64,000 nt of DNA from Dokdonia sinensis (GCF_003688895.1 NZ_REFV01000004.1:62001-126000); one strand, 5' to 3'; numbered from the stretch's first letter, positions 53,598-62,040 are shown. Notes: a model not told the origin generated them from the letters alone. Numbers and translations: made by a program.

Positions 53598-54788
53598 ATG
53601 AAAACAGCATACATAGTAAAAGCCTACCGTACCGCAGTAGGTAAAGCCCCAAAAGGAGTTTTTCGCTTTAAGAGAGCAGACGAACTCGCAGCAGAAACCA
53701 TTCAATATATGATGGATGAGCTGCCTAATTTTGATAAAAAGCGTATAGACGATGTCATCGTGGGTAACGCTATGCCAGAAGGATCTCAGGGTCTTAATAT
53801 GGCACGTTTAATCTCTCTTATGGGATTAGACATTATTGATGTACCTGGAGTAACGGTAAACCGTTTTTGCTCCTCAGGTATTGAGACCATCGGGATGGCA
53901 GTAGCAAAGATTCAAGCCGGAATGGGCGATTGTATAATCGCTGGTGGTGCAGAATCTATGAGCTCTGTGCCTATGACAGGTTTTAAACCAGAACTAAACT
54001 ACGACATCGTAAAATCGGGTCACGAAGATTATTACTGGGGAATGGGAAATACGGCCGAGGCAGTAGCTAACGAATACAAAGTATCTCGAGAAGATCAAGA
54101 TGAGTTTGCCTACAACTCTCATATGAAAGCCTTAAAAGCACAGGCTGAAGATCGTTTTAAAGACCAAATCGTACCTATAGAGGTCGAGCAAACCTTTGTA
54201 AACGCAAACGGGAAAAAAGAGTCTAAAAAATATACGGTAACTAAAGATGAAGGCCCACGTGCTGGAACGAGTAAAGAAGTACTCGGCAAGCTACGACCTG
54301 TTTTTGCAGCAAACGGCAGTGTTACCGCGGGTAACTCTTCACAAATGAGTGATGGTGCCGCTTTTGTACTCGTTATGAGTGAGGAGATGGTAAAAGAATT
54401 AAATCTTGAGCCTATAGCACGTATGGTCAACTATGCAGCAGCAGGTGTACCTCCTCGCGTGATGGGAATAGGACCAGTCGCTGCGGTGCCAAAAGCACTT
54501 AAACAAGCAGGATTAAAACAAAGCGATATAGAACTTATAGAATTAAACGAAGCTTTTGCGTCACAATCTCTAGCTGTTATTCGTGAGTTGGACTTAAATC
54601 CAGATATCATAAATGTTAATGGTGGTGCTATTGCTTTAGGTCACCCGCTAGGATGTACAGGTGGTAAACTTTCTGTACAATTATTTGACGAGATGCGTAA
54701 GAGAGATATGGCTGGCAAATATGGTATGGTGACTATGTGTGTTGGTACTGGACAAGGAGCAGCTGGGATTTACGAGTTTTTGAAGTAA
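53598..54788 (+). CDS. fadA: Acetyl-CoA C-acyltransferase (thiolase)
   Basis: A 396-residue thiolase, catalysing 3-ketoacyl-CoA plus CoA to acyl-CoA plus acetyl-CoA. Nucleophilic Cys91 lies in VNRFCSSGIETI. Further motifs are ELNEAFASQSLAVIRE, GGAIALGHPLGCTGGKL and the second Cys in MVTMCVGTGQGAAGIYEF. Full length. It belongs functionally to the operon before and after it. Confidence 0.96.
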   Translation: MKTAYIVKAYRTAVGKAPKGVFRFKRADELAAETIQYMMDELPNFDKKRIDDVIVGNAMPEGSQGLNMARLISLMGLDIIDVPGVTVNRFCSSGIETIGMAVAKIQAGMGDCIIAGGAESMSSVPMTGFKPELNYDIVKSGHEDYYWGMGNTAEAVANEYKVSREDQDEFAYNSHMKALKAQAEDRFKDQIVPIEVEQTFVNANGKKESKKYTVTKDEGPRAGTSKEVLGKLRPVFAANGSVTAGNSSQMSDGAAFVLVMSEEMVKELNLEPIARMVNYAAAGVPPRVMGIGPVAAVPKALKQAGLKQSDIELIELNEAFASQSLAVIRELDLNPDIINVNGGAIALGHPLGCTGGKLSVQLFDEMRKRDMAGKYGMVTMCVGTGQGAAGIYEFLK

Positions 54789-54793
54789 GGGAA

Positions 54794-54819
54794 TGATTTC
54801 GCTTTCGCGAAATGATGTA
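54794..54819. repeat. Hairpin repeat A, carries a palindrome core
   Basis: TGATTTCGCTTTCGCGAAAT followed by GATGTA. The core CGCTTTCGCGAAA (54800-54812) belongs to the dispersed palindrome family. The sequence recurs in part at 54877-54901. Confidence 0.7.
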
Positions 54820-54837
54820 TGACTTAGCCTTCGGCTT

Positions 54838-54854
54838 GATGTACGATGTACGAC
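54838..54854. repeat. Left inverted repeat of S23 module 2
   Basis: GATGTACGATGTACGAC; its reverse complement matches 55298-55314 at 14 of 17 positions. Confidence 0.6.
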
Positions 54855-54876
54855 TAAAGTGGTTTGAAATGGAAGT

Positions 54877-54901
54877 TGATTTCGCTAGGGCGAAATGATG
54901 T
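54877..54901. repeat. Hairpin repeat B
   Basis: TGATTTCGCTAGGGCGAAAT followed by GATGT; a second copy of 54794-54819 with a different loop. Confidence 0.6.
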
Positions 54902-54937
54902 CGATGTATAACATAGACGATATCTCTATAGATAAAT

Positions 54938-55297
54938 ATGAATAGTAGACATAATTTTAGAAAACTAGGGATTTGGAAAGAAGGTATTGAGGTTGCTAAG
55001 GAGACTTATGCAACTACTAAGATATTTCCTAAGTCTGAAATGTATGGGTTGAGTAGTCAAATGCAACGATGTGCTGTATCTATTCCTTCAAATATTGCCG
55101 AAGGAACAGCAAAGAGTAGTAATAAACATTTTAATCAATATTTAGAAACTGCGCTTGGATCTGCATTTGAATGGGAAACACAGTTGATTATTGCTTATGA
55201 AATAGAATATATTTCAGAGGAAACTTTTAGTCACCTTGAGAATAAAATTCAACGAATACAGAATATGATTTCTAATTTTATGAAAACAATCGTTTAA
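54938..55297 (+). CDS. Four-helix-bundle (S23) protein, second copy
   Basis: A 119-residue S23 paralogue: FRKLGIWKEGIEVAKETYAT, YGLSSQMQRCAVSIPSNIAE, GTAKSSNKHFNQYLETALGS. It shares the YGLxSQxxRCAVSxPSNIAEG core with the copy at 53204 but differs widely elsewhere, so it is not a recent duplication. It lies between thiolase and acyl-CoA dehydrogenase genes and is flanked by a different inverted repeat whose right arm begins at the stop codon. Confidence 0.9.
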   Translation: MNSRHNFRKLGIWKEGIEVAKETYATTKIFPKSEMYGLSSQMQRCAVSIPSNIAEGTAKSSNKHFNQYLETALGSAFEWETQLIIAYEIEYISEETFSHLENKIQRIQNMISNFMKTIV

Positions 55298-55314
55298 GTC
55301 ATAAATCGTATATC
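55298..55314. repeat. Right inverted repeat of S23 module 2
   Basis: GTCATAAATCGTATATC, directly after the S23 stop codon. A further GTCTTACATCG is found nearby, at 55334. Confidence 0.6.
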
Positions 55315-55403
55315 AGCAAAGCGCAGCGAGCAAGTCTTACATCGCGAAGCGTAGCGGAGCAAGAATAGAGTAGATTATAGAAGATTAAATACAACAGAGA
55401 ATA

Positions 55404-55418
55404 TTTTCGCGAAAGCGT
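55404..55418. repeat. Dispersed palindrome, intergenic
   Basis: TTTCGCGAAAGCGTA followed by an A run. Confidence 0.85.
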
Positions 55419-55492
55419 AAAAAAATAATTAATAAAGAATAACACAAAATAAACATAGAGAACAGATTTTAGAAGGACGATACAACACTCCT

Positions 55493-55527
55493 ATCTAACG
55501 TCTAAAATCTCAAATCTAATATCTAAT
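55493..55527. repeat. Orphan ATCTAAA-type flank before the acyl-CoA dehydrogenase
   Basis: Repeated units (ATCTAAC, GTCTAAA, ATCTCAA, ATCTAAT) in the same orientation as the right arm of S23 module 1, ending next to the ATG at 55529. There is no S23 gene beside it. Confidence 0.6.
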
Positions 55528-55528
55528 T

Positions 55529-57343
55529 ATGGCAACAGAAACAACAGAAAAAGAAATCCTACGCGGTGGTCAGTTCCTCGTTAAGGAAACAGCATGTGAA
55601 GACGTGTTTACGATGGAAGACTTAAATGAAGAGCAACGTATGATGCGTGACTCGACCAAAGAGTTTGTAGATCGTGAGTTATGGGCACACTGGGAGCGTT
55701 TTGAGAAAAAAGACTACGCTTATACTGAAGAAACGATGCGTAAAGCTGGTGAACTCGGACTTTTAGGCGTTGCTGTACCAGAAAAATATGACGGTCTAGG
55801 AATGGGCTTTGTCTCTACAATGCTCGTTTGTGATTACATTTCTGGAGCTACAGGATCATTTAGTACGGCATTTGGAGCGCATACGGGAATTGGTACCATG
55901 CCTATCACGCTTTATGGAAACGAAGAGCAAAAGATGAAGTACGTACCAAAACTTGCTACTGGTGAGTGGTTTGGTGCATACTGTCTTACAGAGCCAGGTG
56001 CTGGTTCTGACGCAAATTCTGGAAAAACAAAAGCAGTTCTTTCTGATGACGGAAAAACATACAAAATTTCTGGCCAGAAAATGTGGATCTCAAATGCTGG
56101 ATTCTGTAACCTATTTATCGTTTTTGCTAGAATAGAAGATGATAAGAATATCACAGGGTTTATCGTAGAAAATGATCCTTCTAACGGCATCACATTAGGT
56201 GACGAAGAAAAGAAGTTAGGTATTCACTCTTCATCTACGCGTCAGGTATTCTTTAATGATACTGTGGTTCCTGTAGAAAATATGCTTTCTGAGCGTGGTA
56301 ACGGTTTTAAAATTGCTATGAACGCCCTTAACGTAGGTCGTATTAAACTAGCTGCGGCTTGTCTAGATGCGCAGCGTCGTGTGATTAATGAAGCAACTAC
56401 CTATGCTAAGGAACGTGTACAGTTTAAAACACCTATCATCAACTTTGGAGCGATTAAGAGTAAGCTCGCTATTATGGCGACAAATGCTTATGCAGATGAG
56501 AGTGCTTGTTACCGTGCTGCAAAAAATATAGAAGACCGTATCGCAATGCGTGAGGCGGCTGGAAACACCCACCAAGAAGCAGAGCTTAAAGGTGTAGAAG
56601 AATATGCTATAGAGTGTTCTATCTTAAAAGTTGCCGTTTCTGAGCACGTACAAGCGTGTAGTGATGAAGGTATCCAGATTTTTGGAGGAATGGGCTTTAG
56701 TGCAGACACCCCAATGGAATCTGCCTGGAGAGATGCACGTATTGCTCGCATTTATGAAGGTACAAATGAGATAAACCGTATGCTTGCGGTAGGAATGCTT
56801 GTAAAGAAAGCGATGAAAGGTCACGTAGACCTTTTAGGTCCTGCAACAGCGGTAGGTGAAGAACTTATGGGAATCCCAAGTTTTGACACTCCAGATTATA
56901 GCGAACTCTTTGCCGAAGAGAAAGAAATTATCAAGAAGCTTAAGAAAGTATTTTTAATGGTAGCAGGAAGTGCGGTACAGAAATTTGGCCCACAATTAGA
57001 AGAGCACCAGCAATTATTACTTGCTGCTTCAGATATCTTGATCCAAGTATATATGGCAGAAAGTGCGTTACTACGTACCGAAAAGAATGCTAAGAAAAAA
57101 GGTGAAGATTCGCAGAAAACAGAAATTGCAATGACGCAATTGTATCTGTACAATGCAGTAGACATCGTAGCCACAAAAGCTAAGGAGTCTATTATCTCTT
57201 TCGCCGAAGGTGATGAGCAACGCGTAATGCTTATGGGACTTAAACGTTTTACAAAGTATACCAATATGCCTAACATCGTTGCCCTTAGAAAGCAAATTTC
57301 TAGCGATCTTGAAGAGAACGGAAAATATCGTTTTGATGGGTAG
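55529..57343 (+). CDS. Acyl-CoA dehydrogenase, long form
   Basis: A 604-residue flavoenzyme introducing the first double bond in beta-oxidation. The N-terminal helical domain is about 40-150, then CLTEPGAGSDANSGKTKAVL and ISGQKMWISNAGFCNLFIVF (FAD/substrate region), QIFGGMGFSADTPMESAWRD, and the catalytic Glu in RIYEGTNEINRMLAV. The extra C-terminal 150 residues, mostly helical, are as in very-long-chain enzymes. Last gene of the operon and followed by a terminator. Confidence 0.95.
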   Translation: MATETTEKEILRGGQFLVKETACEDVFTMEDLNEEQRMMRDSTKEFVDRELWAHWERFEKKDYAYTEETMRKAGELGLLGVAVPEKYDGLGMGFVSTMLVCDYISGATGSFSTAFGAHTGIGTMPITLYGNEEQKMKYVPKLATGEWFGAYCLTEPGAGSDANSGKTKAVLSDDGKTYKISGQKMWISNAGFCNLFIVFARIEDDKNITGFIVENDPSNGITLGDEEKKLGIHSSSTRQVFFNDTVVPVENMLSERGNGFKIAMNALNVGRIKLAAACLDAQRRVINEATTYAKERVQFKTPIINFGAIKSKLAIMATNAYADESACYRAAKNIEDRIAMREAAGNTHQEAELKGVEEYAIECSILKVAVSEHVQACSDEGIQIFGGMGFSADTPMESAWRDARIARIYEGTNEINRMLAVGMLVKKAMKGHVDLLGPATAVGEELMGIPSFDTPDYSELFAEEKEIIKKLKKVFLMVAGSAVQKFGPQLEEHQQLLLAASDILIQVYMAESALLRTEKNAKKKGEDSQKTEIAMTQLYLYNAVDIVATKAKESIISFAEGDEQRVMLMGLKRFTKYTNMPNIVALRKQISSDLEENGKYRFDG

Positions 57344-57360
57344 ACAGGAATGTATTTGTC

Positions 57361-57380
57361 ACTTCCGCGTAGGCGGAAGT
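57361..57380. repeat. Bacteroidetes-style intergenic hairpin
   Basis: ACTTCCGC-GTAG-GCGGAAGT. From memory, the flanks (GTC before, CTCA after) resemble a hairpin type found in many flavobacterial genomes. It is a separate family from the TTTCGCGAAA palindrome. Confidence 0.55.
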
Positions 57381-57464
57381 CTCATTTGATTACCGAAATA
57401 CTTTATCAATACATTTTTATAATTCGCTTTATATGTCCAAGTCTTTAGCTTGGCGCGAAAAATC

Positions 57465-57495
57465 AAAACCACCTGAGTAATTGGGTGGTTTTTTT
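57465..57495 (+). terminator. Terminator of the beta-oxidation operon
   Basis: AAAACCACC / GGTGGTTTT with a 10-base loop and a T run to 57495. The rest of the 343-bp gap up to 57686 holds only the hairpin at 57361, a short one at 57437-57453, and AT-rich DNA. Confidence 0.85.
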
Positions 57496-57685
57496 GTGGG
57501 GAGCTATATGGACTTCTCTGTAGACTTCTTTGGTATTTTCGTTAATGCAAGAATTCATAAGTGAATTAAGAAAATATACAATTATTCTATTTCTCTACTT
57601 CTATATGCAAAAGACCTTCAGAGTATCCACCTATAAACCCAATTATATTCTCTACTTTCGTCACTAGAAAAATTAAGTTTTAAGA

Positions 57686-58450
57686 ATGGCTAATAAATAT
57701 CTGAATTTTATAACCGATGAACATCTCTTAAATTGTATTGAAAACCTTCACAAATCATATTTGAAGGCTAAAGCAAATGTGAGTAAAAAGAAATTTTACA
57801 AAAATAAAATAGATACAATTAAATTAACTTTTGATAGTAAATTCAATGATTTAGATGAAGAGACACTCATAAAAACAGAAATAAATCGTCAGATAGATAA
57901 ATCTATAAATAACTCCATTGGTACATTTCACGAACAAATTTTAGGAGGCATTTCTGGTTACGAAATAGGAAATTTAAGTGGTTTTGATATTAAAGCAAGT
58001 AATGACACTCTATTTGCTGATATTAAAAACAAGCATAATACTATGAATAGTAGTTCGGCTGAAAGCTTATTTCAGAAATTAGCCAAATATGCAGATACCT
58101 ATAAGCAAGCTAATTGTTATTTGGTTCAGATTCTTGCAAAAAATAGCTTTAATGAAAAATGGTTTGGAGAAATAAATGGTAAAGAATACAGTCACAGTAG
58201 AGTGTACAAAATATCAGGTGATCAATTTTACAAATTACTATCTGGCCAAGAAGACGCTCTCTTTCAATTATACAGTGTTTTACCTAAGGCTATTACTGAT
58301 TATTTGAAAAAGCAACAAAATGAGAAATCACATACTAATTCGGCTCTTGAAGAAATTTCAACTAGTTCAAGTCAAACTAAAAGAACTATTTTAAACGAAA
58401 TTACTTTTGAAAATTTTAGCTACTACTTAGGTTTTGACAAACTTAAATAA
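57686..58450 (+). CDS. Eco47II-family type II restriction endonuclease
   Basis: A 254-residue nuclease. The central region TFHEQILGGISGYEIGNLSG (about 80-99), FDIKASNDTLFADIKNKHNT (100-119) and AESLFQKLAKYADTYKQANC resembles the Eco47II family, whose members cut GGNCC or related sites. A PD-(D/E)XK centre can be read as Asp101 and Asp112-Ile-Lys114. The specificity is inferred only. It converges on the methylase gene with a 28-bp overlap. The DNA is AT-rich relative to flanks, and the pair is probably acquired. Confidence 0.85.
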   Translation: MANKYLNFITDEHLLNCIENLHKSYLKAKANVSKKKFYKNKIDTIKLTFDSKFNDLDEETLIKTEINRQIDKSINNSIGTFHEQILGGISGYEIGNLSGFDIKASNDTLFADIKNKHNTMNSSSAESLFQKLAKYADTYKQANCYLVQILAKNSFNEKWFGEINGKEYSHSRVYKISGDQFYKLLSGQEDALFQLYSVLPKAITDYLKKQQNEKSHTNSALEEISTSSSQTKRTILNEITFENFSYYLGFDKLK

Positions 58451-59682
58451 TAAGAGTTCAGGAACTTTATAACAGAATACCCAACTTCCTGCCCCAAATT
58501 ACAAGGCACTGCATTACCTATTTGTTTATACTGTTGTGAAGTAGAACCTGCAAACTCCCACTCATCAGGGAACGTTTGAATTCTAGCATACTCTCGAACT
58601 GTGAACGGTCTTGTTTCATCAGGATGGCAACGTTCTGTTTGTTTCTGAGCAGGACTACACGTTAAAGTTAAGCTTGGTTCGTCCCAACCAATACGCCTTG
58701 CCATACCTGTTTTTCCGCCTCCTAAGTAGAAACTACCTCCCATATATTCCTTTTGCAAATCAAGTGGAAGGTCTCTCCAATATCCTTTAGGTGGTATCAA
58801 ATCCAAAATTTGCTTCTTATATTCCGGATATTTTGCTCCTTCCGATTTTGGAACTTTCTTATTGTATAGTTCTCCTTTCTTAAGAGCATCTTTAAGATTA
58901 TAAACCTTTTTATGTGGAGTAGGATATTGATAATCTATATTAATATCTTTTCTTATGCCCACTAAGAACAGACGTTCGCGCTTTTGCGGAACACGATAAT
59001 GAATTGCTTTAAGAACTTCTACAGGAACTACTTTATATCCAATTTCGTCAAGAATTGATTTCATTCCTTCGAGAGTTTGTCCTTTTTCGTGACTTAAAAG
59101 TCCTCTCACATTTTCACCAATACAAATAAGTGGTTGCACCTCTTGAACTACTCTCGCAAATTCATAAAATAATGTTCCTCTCGCATCATTTAAACCTAAT
59201 TTTTTTCCTGCATAACTAAATGCTTGACAAGGAAATCCTCCAGTAACTACATCTACGGAATTCCTATAATCTTTAAAATCAAAATTTTTGATATCTCCTT
59301 CTAATACATTCCAATTTGGTCTGTTATTTCTAAGGGTTTGACAAGCCCATTTATCTATTTCATTTAGTGCAACACATTTAAGTCCTGCTTTTTCCATTCC
59401 GACCGCTAAACCACCAGCCCCAGCGAATAATTCAAGTACAGAATATTCCTTTTTAGGTTCAACTACATTAGAAACTGGAGTTTGAAAATTTTCATCGAGT
59501 AATTCACCCATAAATAGTTGGATATCCGTTTTTCTATAAACACGATAGTTCGATCCAGGTTCTCTTACAGCGTTTAATACTCCATCATTATCCCATCTTC
59601 TTAATGTTTCTTTACTCTTCCCAACTATCTCTGCAGTCTCAGATAATGACAAATATTCTTTCATAACCAACTTATTAAACAT
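58423..59682 (-). CDS. DNA (cytosine-5) methyltransferase with N-terminal MerR/excisionase-like HTH
   Basis: A 419-residue modification enzyme. Residues 8-58 are a MerR-type helix-turn-helix (SLSETAEIVGKSKETLRRWD, then EPGSNYRVYRKTDIQLFM). The C5 methylase core follows: motif I LFAGAGG (85-91), catalytic Pro151-Cys152 in GGFPCQAFS, motif VI ENVRGL, motif VIII VPQKRERLFLVG and motif X QYKQIGNAVP. The target-recognition part includes YMGGSFYLGGGKTGMARRIG and LTCSPAQKQTERCHP, like Sau96I/Eco47II-type (GGNCC) enzymes. The HTH may repress its own gene or that of the nuclease. An internal start at 59664 (MKEYLSL) is also possible. Confidence 0.92.
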   Translation of the reverse strand: MFNKLVMKEYLSLSETAEIVGKSKETLRRWDNDGVLNAVREPGSNYRVYRKTDIQLFMGELLDENFQTPVSNVVEPKKEYSVLELFAGAGGLAVGMEKAGLKCVALNEIDKWACQTLRNNRPNWNVLEGDIKNFDFKDYRNSVDVVTGGFPCQAFSYAGKKLGLNDARGTLFYEFARVVQEVQPLICIGENVRGLLSHEKGQTLEGMKSILDEIGYKVVPVEVLKAIHYRVPQKRERLFLVGIRKDINIDYQYPTPHKKVYNLKDALKKGELYNKKVPKSEGAKYPEYKKQILDLIPPKGYWRDLPLDLQKEYMGGSFYLGGGKTGMARRIGWDEPSLTLTCSPAQKQTERCHPDETRPFTVREYARIQTFPDEWEFAGSTSQQYKQIGNAVPCNLGQEVGYSVIKFLNSYYLSLSKPK

Positions 59683-59778
59683 TATACAATGGTTACAAAA
59701 ATATAACGTTTATTTGAAAGATTAAACGTAACTTTAAATTATTATTGAAAATAAATAGAAACATTAATTTGAATCAAA

Positions 59779-60033
59779 ATGAAATACCCACAAACCGAAG
59801 AAGAACGCATAAAACTAGCTCACCCCTACTACAAAATAATGGAGCTAAATAAGGAAACGCTCTTAAAAGAGTTAGCATCTTGGAGCCGTACAGAACTAAT
59901 TGAATGGCTTTGCTGGAATGATAGAAATGGTGTTTACAAAGACCAAGAGCGTATTGACGAAGGAGGTGATCCTATGGACAGAGATTACGCACTAGAAACT
60001 ATGACAAGACAAATTCTTCAAGAAGATGAGTGA
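59779..60033 (+). CDS. Small hypothetical protein (84 residues)
   Basis: An 84-residue soluble protein starting MKYPQTEEERIKLAHPYYKI and containing ELASWSRTELIEWLCWNDRN. It is acidic and helical. I do not recognise the family. It lies between the methylase gene (divergent, 96 bp) and the remnant at 60073. Confidence 0.7.
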   Translation: MKYPQTEEERIKLAHPYYKIMELNKETLLKELASWSRTELIEWLCWNDRNGVYKDQERIDEGGDPMDRDYALETMTRQILQEDE

Positions 60034-60072
60034 TTATCTACTTACTGTTTATTGTGAACTACTTTACTCTTT

Positions 60073-60240
60073 GTGAAAGAACAAGCCAAAGATGAACACA
60101 AAAACACATTAGGTTATGTTTTTATAGGCCTTGGTAGACTAGAAGCGTATTCAGGCGCAAAACCTATGAATATTAACTGGAGACTTGAAGAACCGCTACC
60201 ACCCTATTTATGGAAGGATAGCGCTAAACTAGCGATATAA
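60073..60240 (+). pseudogene. Remnant of a DUF3427-like C-terminus
   Basis: A 55-residue open frame with no good start (GTG at 60073) and a stop upstream at 60055. It contains GYVFIGLGRLEAYSGAKPMN followed by INWRLEEPLPPYLWKDSAKL. From memory this resembles the end of DUF3427 domains, found at the tail of some helicase-type or nuclease-type defence proteins. If so, the rest of the gene was deleted, leaving a scar beside the restriction-modification pair. The similarity should be tested. Confidence 0.45.
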
Positions 60241-60260
60241 TAAAACGCAAATTTCCCCCA

Positions 60261-60917
60261 TCACACCTCATACACCACTGTCCGAATCAACCCATCACTT
60301 TCTGCAACACAGCACAACTCCCGCTGGGTTTTAGCATTAAACTCAAAAGGAGCGGCTGTAATATCTACCCCACTTTCCTTTTTAAGCCGTGTCCCTTGAC
60401 CTGAAATAATATCCACGTTGGGCGTAAACGTGCCGTTTGGGATATGTTCGGTTAAAATTACGTAAGCATATTGTGATAATTTATCGAGTATGGCCTGTAT
60501 TTCAGCATTAGAAAGGTGTTGTAAGACCTGGCGCACGAGTGCACAATCGGCGTTGGGTAGTGGGTCTTTAGCGATATCTTGGCATAAAAAAGTAACGCTC
60601 GTATCAGTTACCGTTTGCTTATGATACGCGATGAGTTCTGGAACAATATCTACCGCAAAGTACTTAGCCGTATGCGCTACGAGTTGACTGCCTACGTTAA
60701 AGTCCCCACATCCTAAATCGCACACCATTGGTGGCTGGTCAAAATTGCTTAAAAACGCCTGCACTGCCGTCACATAAGGCGCCGTTATGTGCTCCTTATG
60801 CGATCCTTCTCCAGAATAAAAAGGCGTCGTGCCAGCACCCCAAAGCTGTTTTGCATACACTTGCTGCATCGCATCTTTAGTAGGCCAAGGTTTCTTATGT
60901 CGTTTATGCGTGCTCAA
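60261..60917 (-). CDS. Class I SAM-dependent methyltransferase
   Basis: A 218-residue enzyme. Motif I is VCDLGCGDFNVGSQLV (about 86-101), followed by KYFAVDIVPELIAYH (acidic residue for the SAM ribose) and DCALVRQVLQHLSNAEIQAIL. The substrate is unknown. The N-terminus is basic (MSTHKRHKKPWPTKDAMQQV), which may suggest nucleic-acid binding but is not proof. It is transcribed away from the dihydrouridine synthase gene. Confidence 0.85.
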   Translation of the reverse strand: MSTHKRHKKPWPTKDAMQQVYAKQLWGAGTTPFYSGEGSHKEHITAPYVTAVQAFLSNFDQPPMVCDLGCGDFNVGSQLVAHTAKYFAVDIVPELIAYHKQTVTDTSVTFLCQDIAKDPLPNADCALVRQVLQHLSNAEIQAILDKLSQYAYVILTEHIPNGTFTPNVDIISGQGTRLKKESGVDITAAPFEFNAKTQRELCCVAESDGLIRTVVYEV

Positions 60918-60974
60918 GAGGTTGAAATTAGAATATTATATACAAAGAAAGTCATATAATTTGTCTTGTGTGCG

Positions 60975-61018
60975 TACGCTTTCGCGAGACCTGTCCCGAG
61001 CTCGCATCGGGAAGCGTA
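60975..61018. repeat. Composite palindrome with nested hairpin, intergenic
   Basis: TACGCTTTCGCGA (60975-60987), hairpin TCCCGAGCTCGCATCGGGA (60994-61012), then AGCGTA (61013-61018). The outer arms still pair as in the simple palindrome. Confidence 0.8.
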
Positions 61019-61086
61019 ATCTCAACACCCTAACCCCTCAAAATCTACTAGATAATCGCATATCTTTGCCCCAGCAAGACTCACCT

Positions 61087-62040
61087 ATGTCCTATACCCT
61101 TTTATCGTCGCCGCTGCAAGGTTTTACAGATTTCCGCTTTAGGAATGCGCAGCAAAAGTTTTTTGGAGGGATAGACACCTATTATGCGCCGTACATTAAA
61201 ATGGGTAAGAAGCAGATCATTAAAGGCTCTTACCAGCGTGACCTCAATCCTGAGGTGAACACGACATTAGAAGTCATCCCGCAAGTAATGACCGCAAATG
61301 CCGATGATTTTATATTTGTCATCAAGTATATACAATCGCTAGGCTACAAAGAACTAAACTGGAATCTAGGCTGCCCCTACCCGATGGTGACTAAAAGTGG
61401 GATGGGCTCCGGCCTGATTTGCAATACTGAAAAAATAGACCATATTCTAGACCGTGCCCACAGCGAGACCGATTGTACCATCTCTATGAAAATGCGTTTA
61501 GGGTACGACAGTCCTAATGAGATTTTAGAATCTTTTAAAGTGCTGGACAAATACCCACTTAAAAATGTAGCCATACACGCGCGTCTGGGCAAACAGTTAT
61601 ACAAAGGCGGTACTGATTTAGAAGCTTTTCAGCGTTGTGTAGATGTGGCTAAACATACCTTGTACTACAATGGTGACATCACCTCAGTAGCGAGTTTTAA
61701 AAAACTACGGGAGCGTTTCCCAAGTATTCAGCATTTTATGATGGGCAGAGGTCTCATCGCAGATCCATTCTTACCGAGTATGATAAAAGCAGATACGACG
61801 GAGTATCCTGCAAATAGGTGGGATATTTTTCGCGAATTTCACGATACGATTTATCACCAGTATGATGCCGCGCTCTCTGGCCCTACGCCTATCAAGATGA
61901 AAATGTTAGGCTTCTGGGAGTTTTTCTCTCAATCTACCCACAATCCTCAAAAGGTATACAAAGCAATTAAGAAAGCTGGCAACCCTTTTAAATACCAGCA
62001 GGCGGTTAGCGAGATTATTGCACAGCAAAAACGTTTGTAA
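61087..62040 (+). CDS. tRNA-dihydrouridine synthase
   Basis: I start it at the ATG at 61087 (317 residues, MSYTLLSSPLQGFTDFRFRN), because the upstream frame runs through the composite repeat. It is an FMN-dependent Dus enzyme with SPLQGFTDFRFR, the catalytic Cys in NLGCPYPMVTKSGMGSGL (about 95-112), MKMRLGY, HARLGKQLY, and FMMGRGLIADPF binding flavin phosphate. Family subgroup (DusA/B/C) is not certain; it is closest to DusC-like proteins of Bacteroidota. Reduces uridines in the tRNA D-loop. Confidence 0.9.
   Translation: MSYTLLSSPLQGFTDFRFRNAQQKFFGGIDTYYAPYIKMGKKQIIKGSYQRDLNPEVNTTLEVIPQVMTANADDFIFVIKYIQSLGYKELNWNLGCPYPMVTKSGMGSGLICNTEKIDHILDRAHSETDCTISMKMRLGYDSPNEILESFKVLDKYPLKNVAIHARLGKQLYKGGTDLEAFQRCVDVAKHTLYYNGDITSVASFKKLRERFPSIQHFMMGRGLIADPFLPSMIKADTTEYPANRWDIFREFHDTIYHQYDAALSGPTPIKMKMLGFWEFFSQSTHNPQKVYKAIKKAGNPFKYQQAVSEIIAQQKRL

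Noticed and set aside
53204-55297. S23 genes as part of a 23S rRNA intervening sequence or a diversity-generating retroelement
   Set aside because: There is no rRNA, reverse transcriptase, template repeat or variable repeat in the window.
60829-61086. Upstream extension of the dihydrouridine synthase frame
   Set aside because: It overlaps the methyltransferase gene and reads through the composite palindrome; the family start is at 61087.
61828-61840. TTTTTCGCGAATTTC in the dihydrouridine synthase gene as a palindrome copy
   Set aside because: Only TTCGCGAA matches and the flanks do not continue the palindrome.
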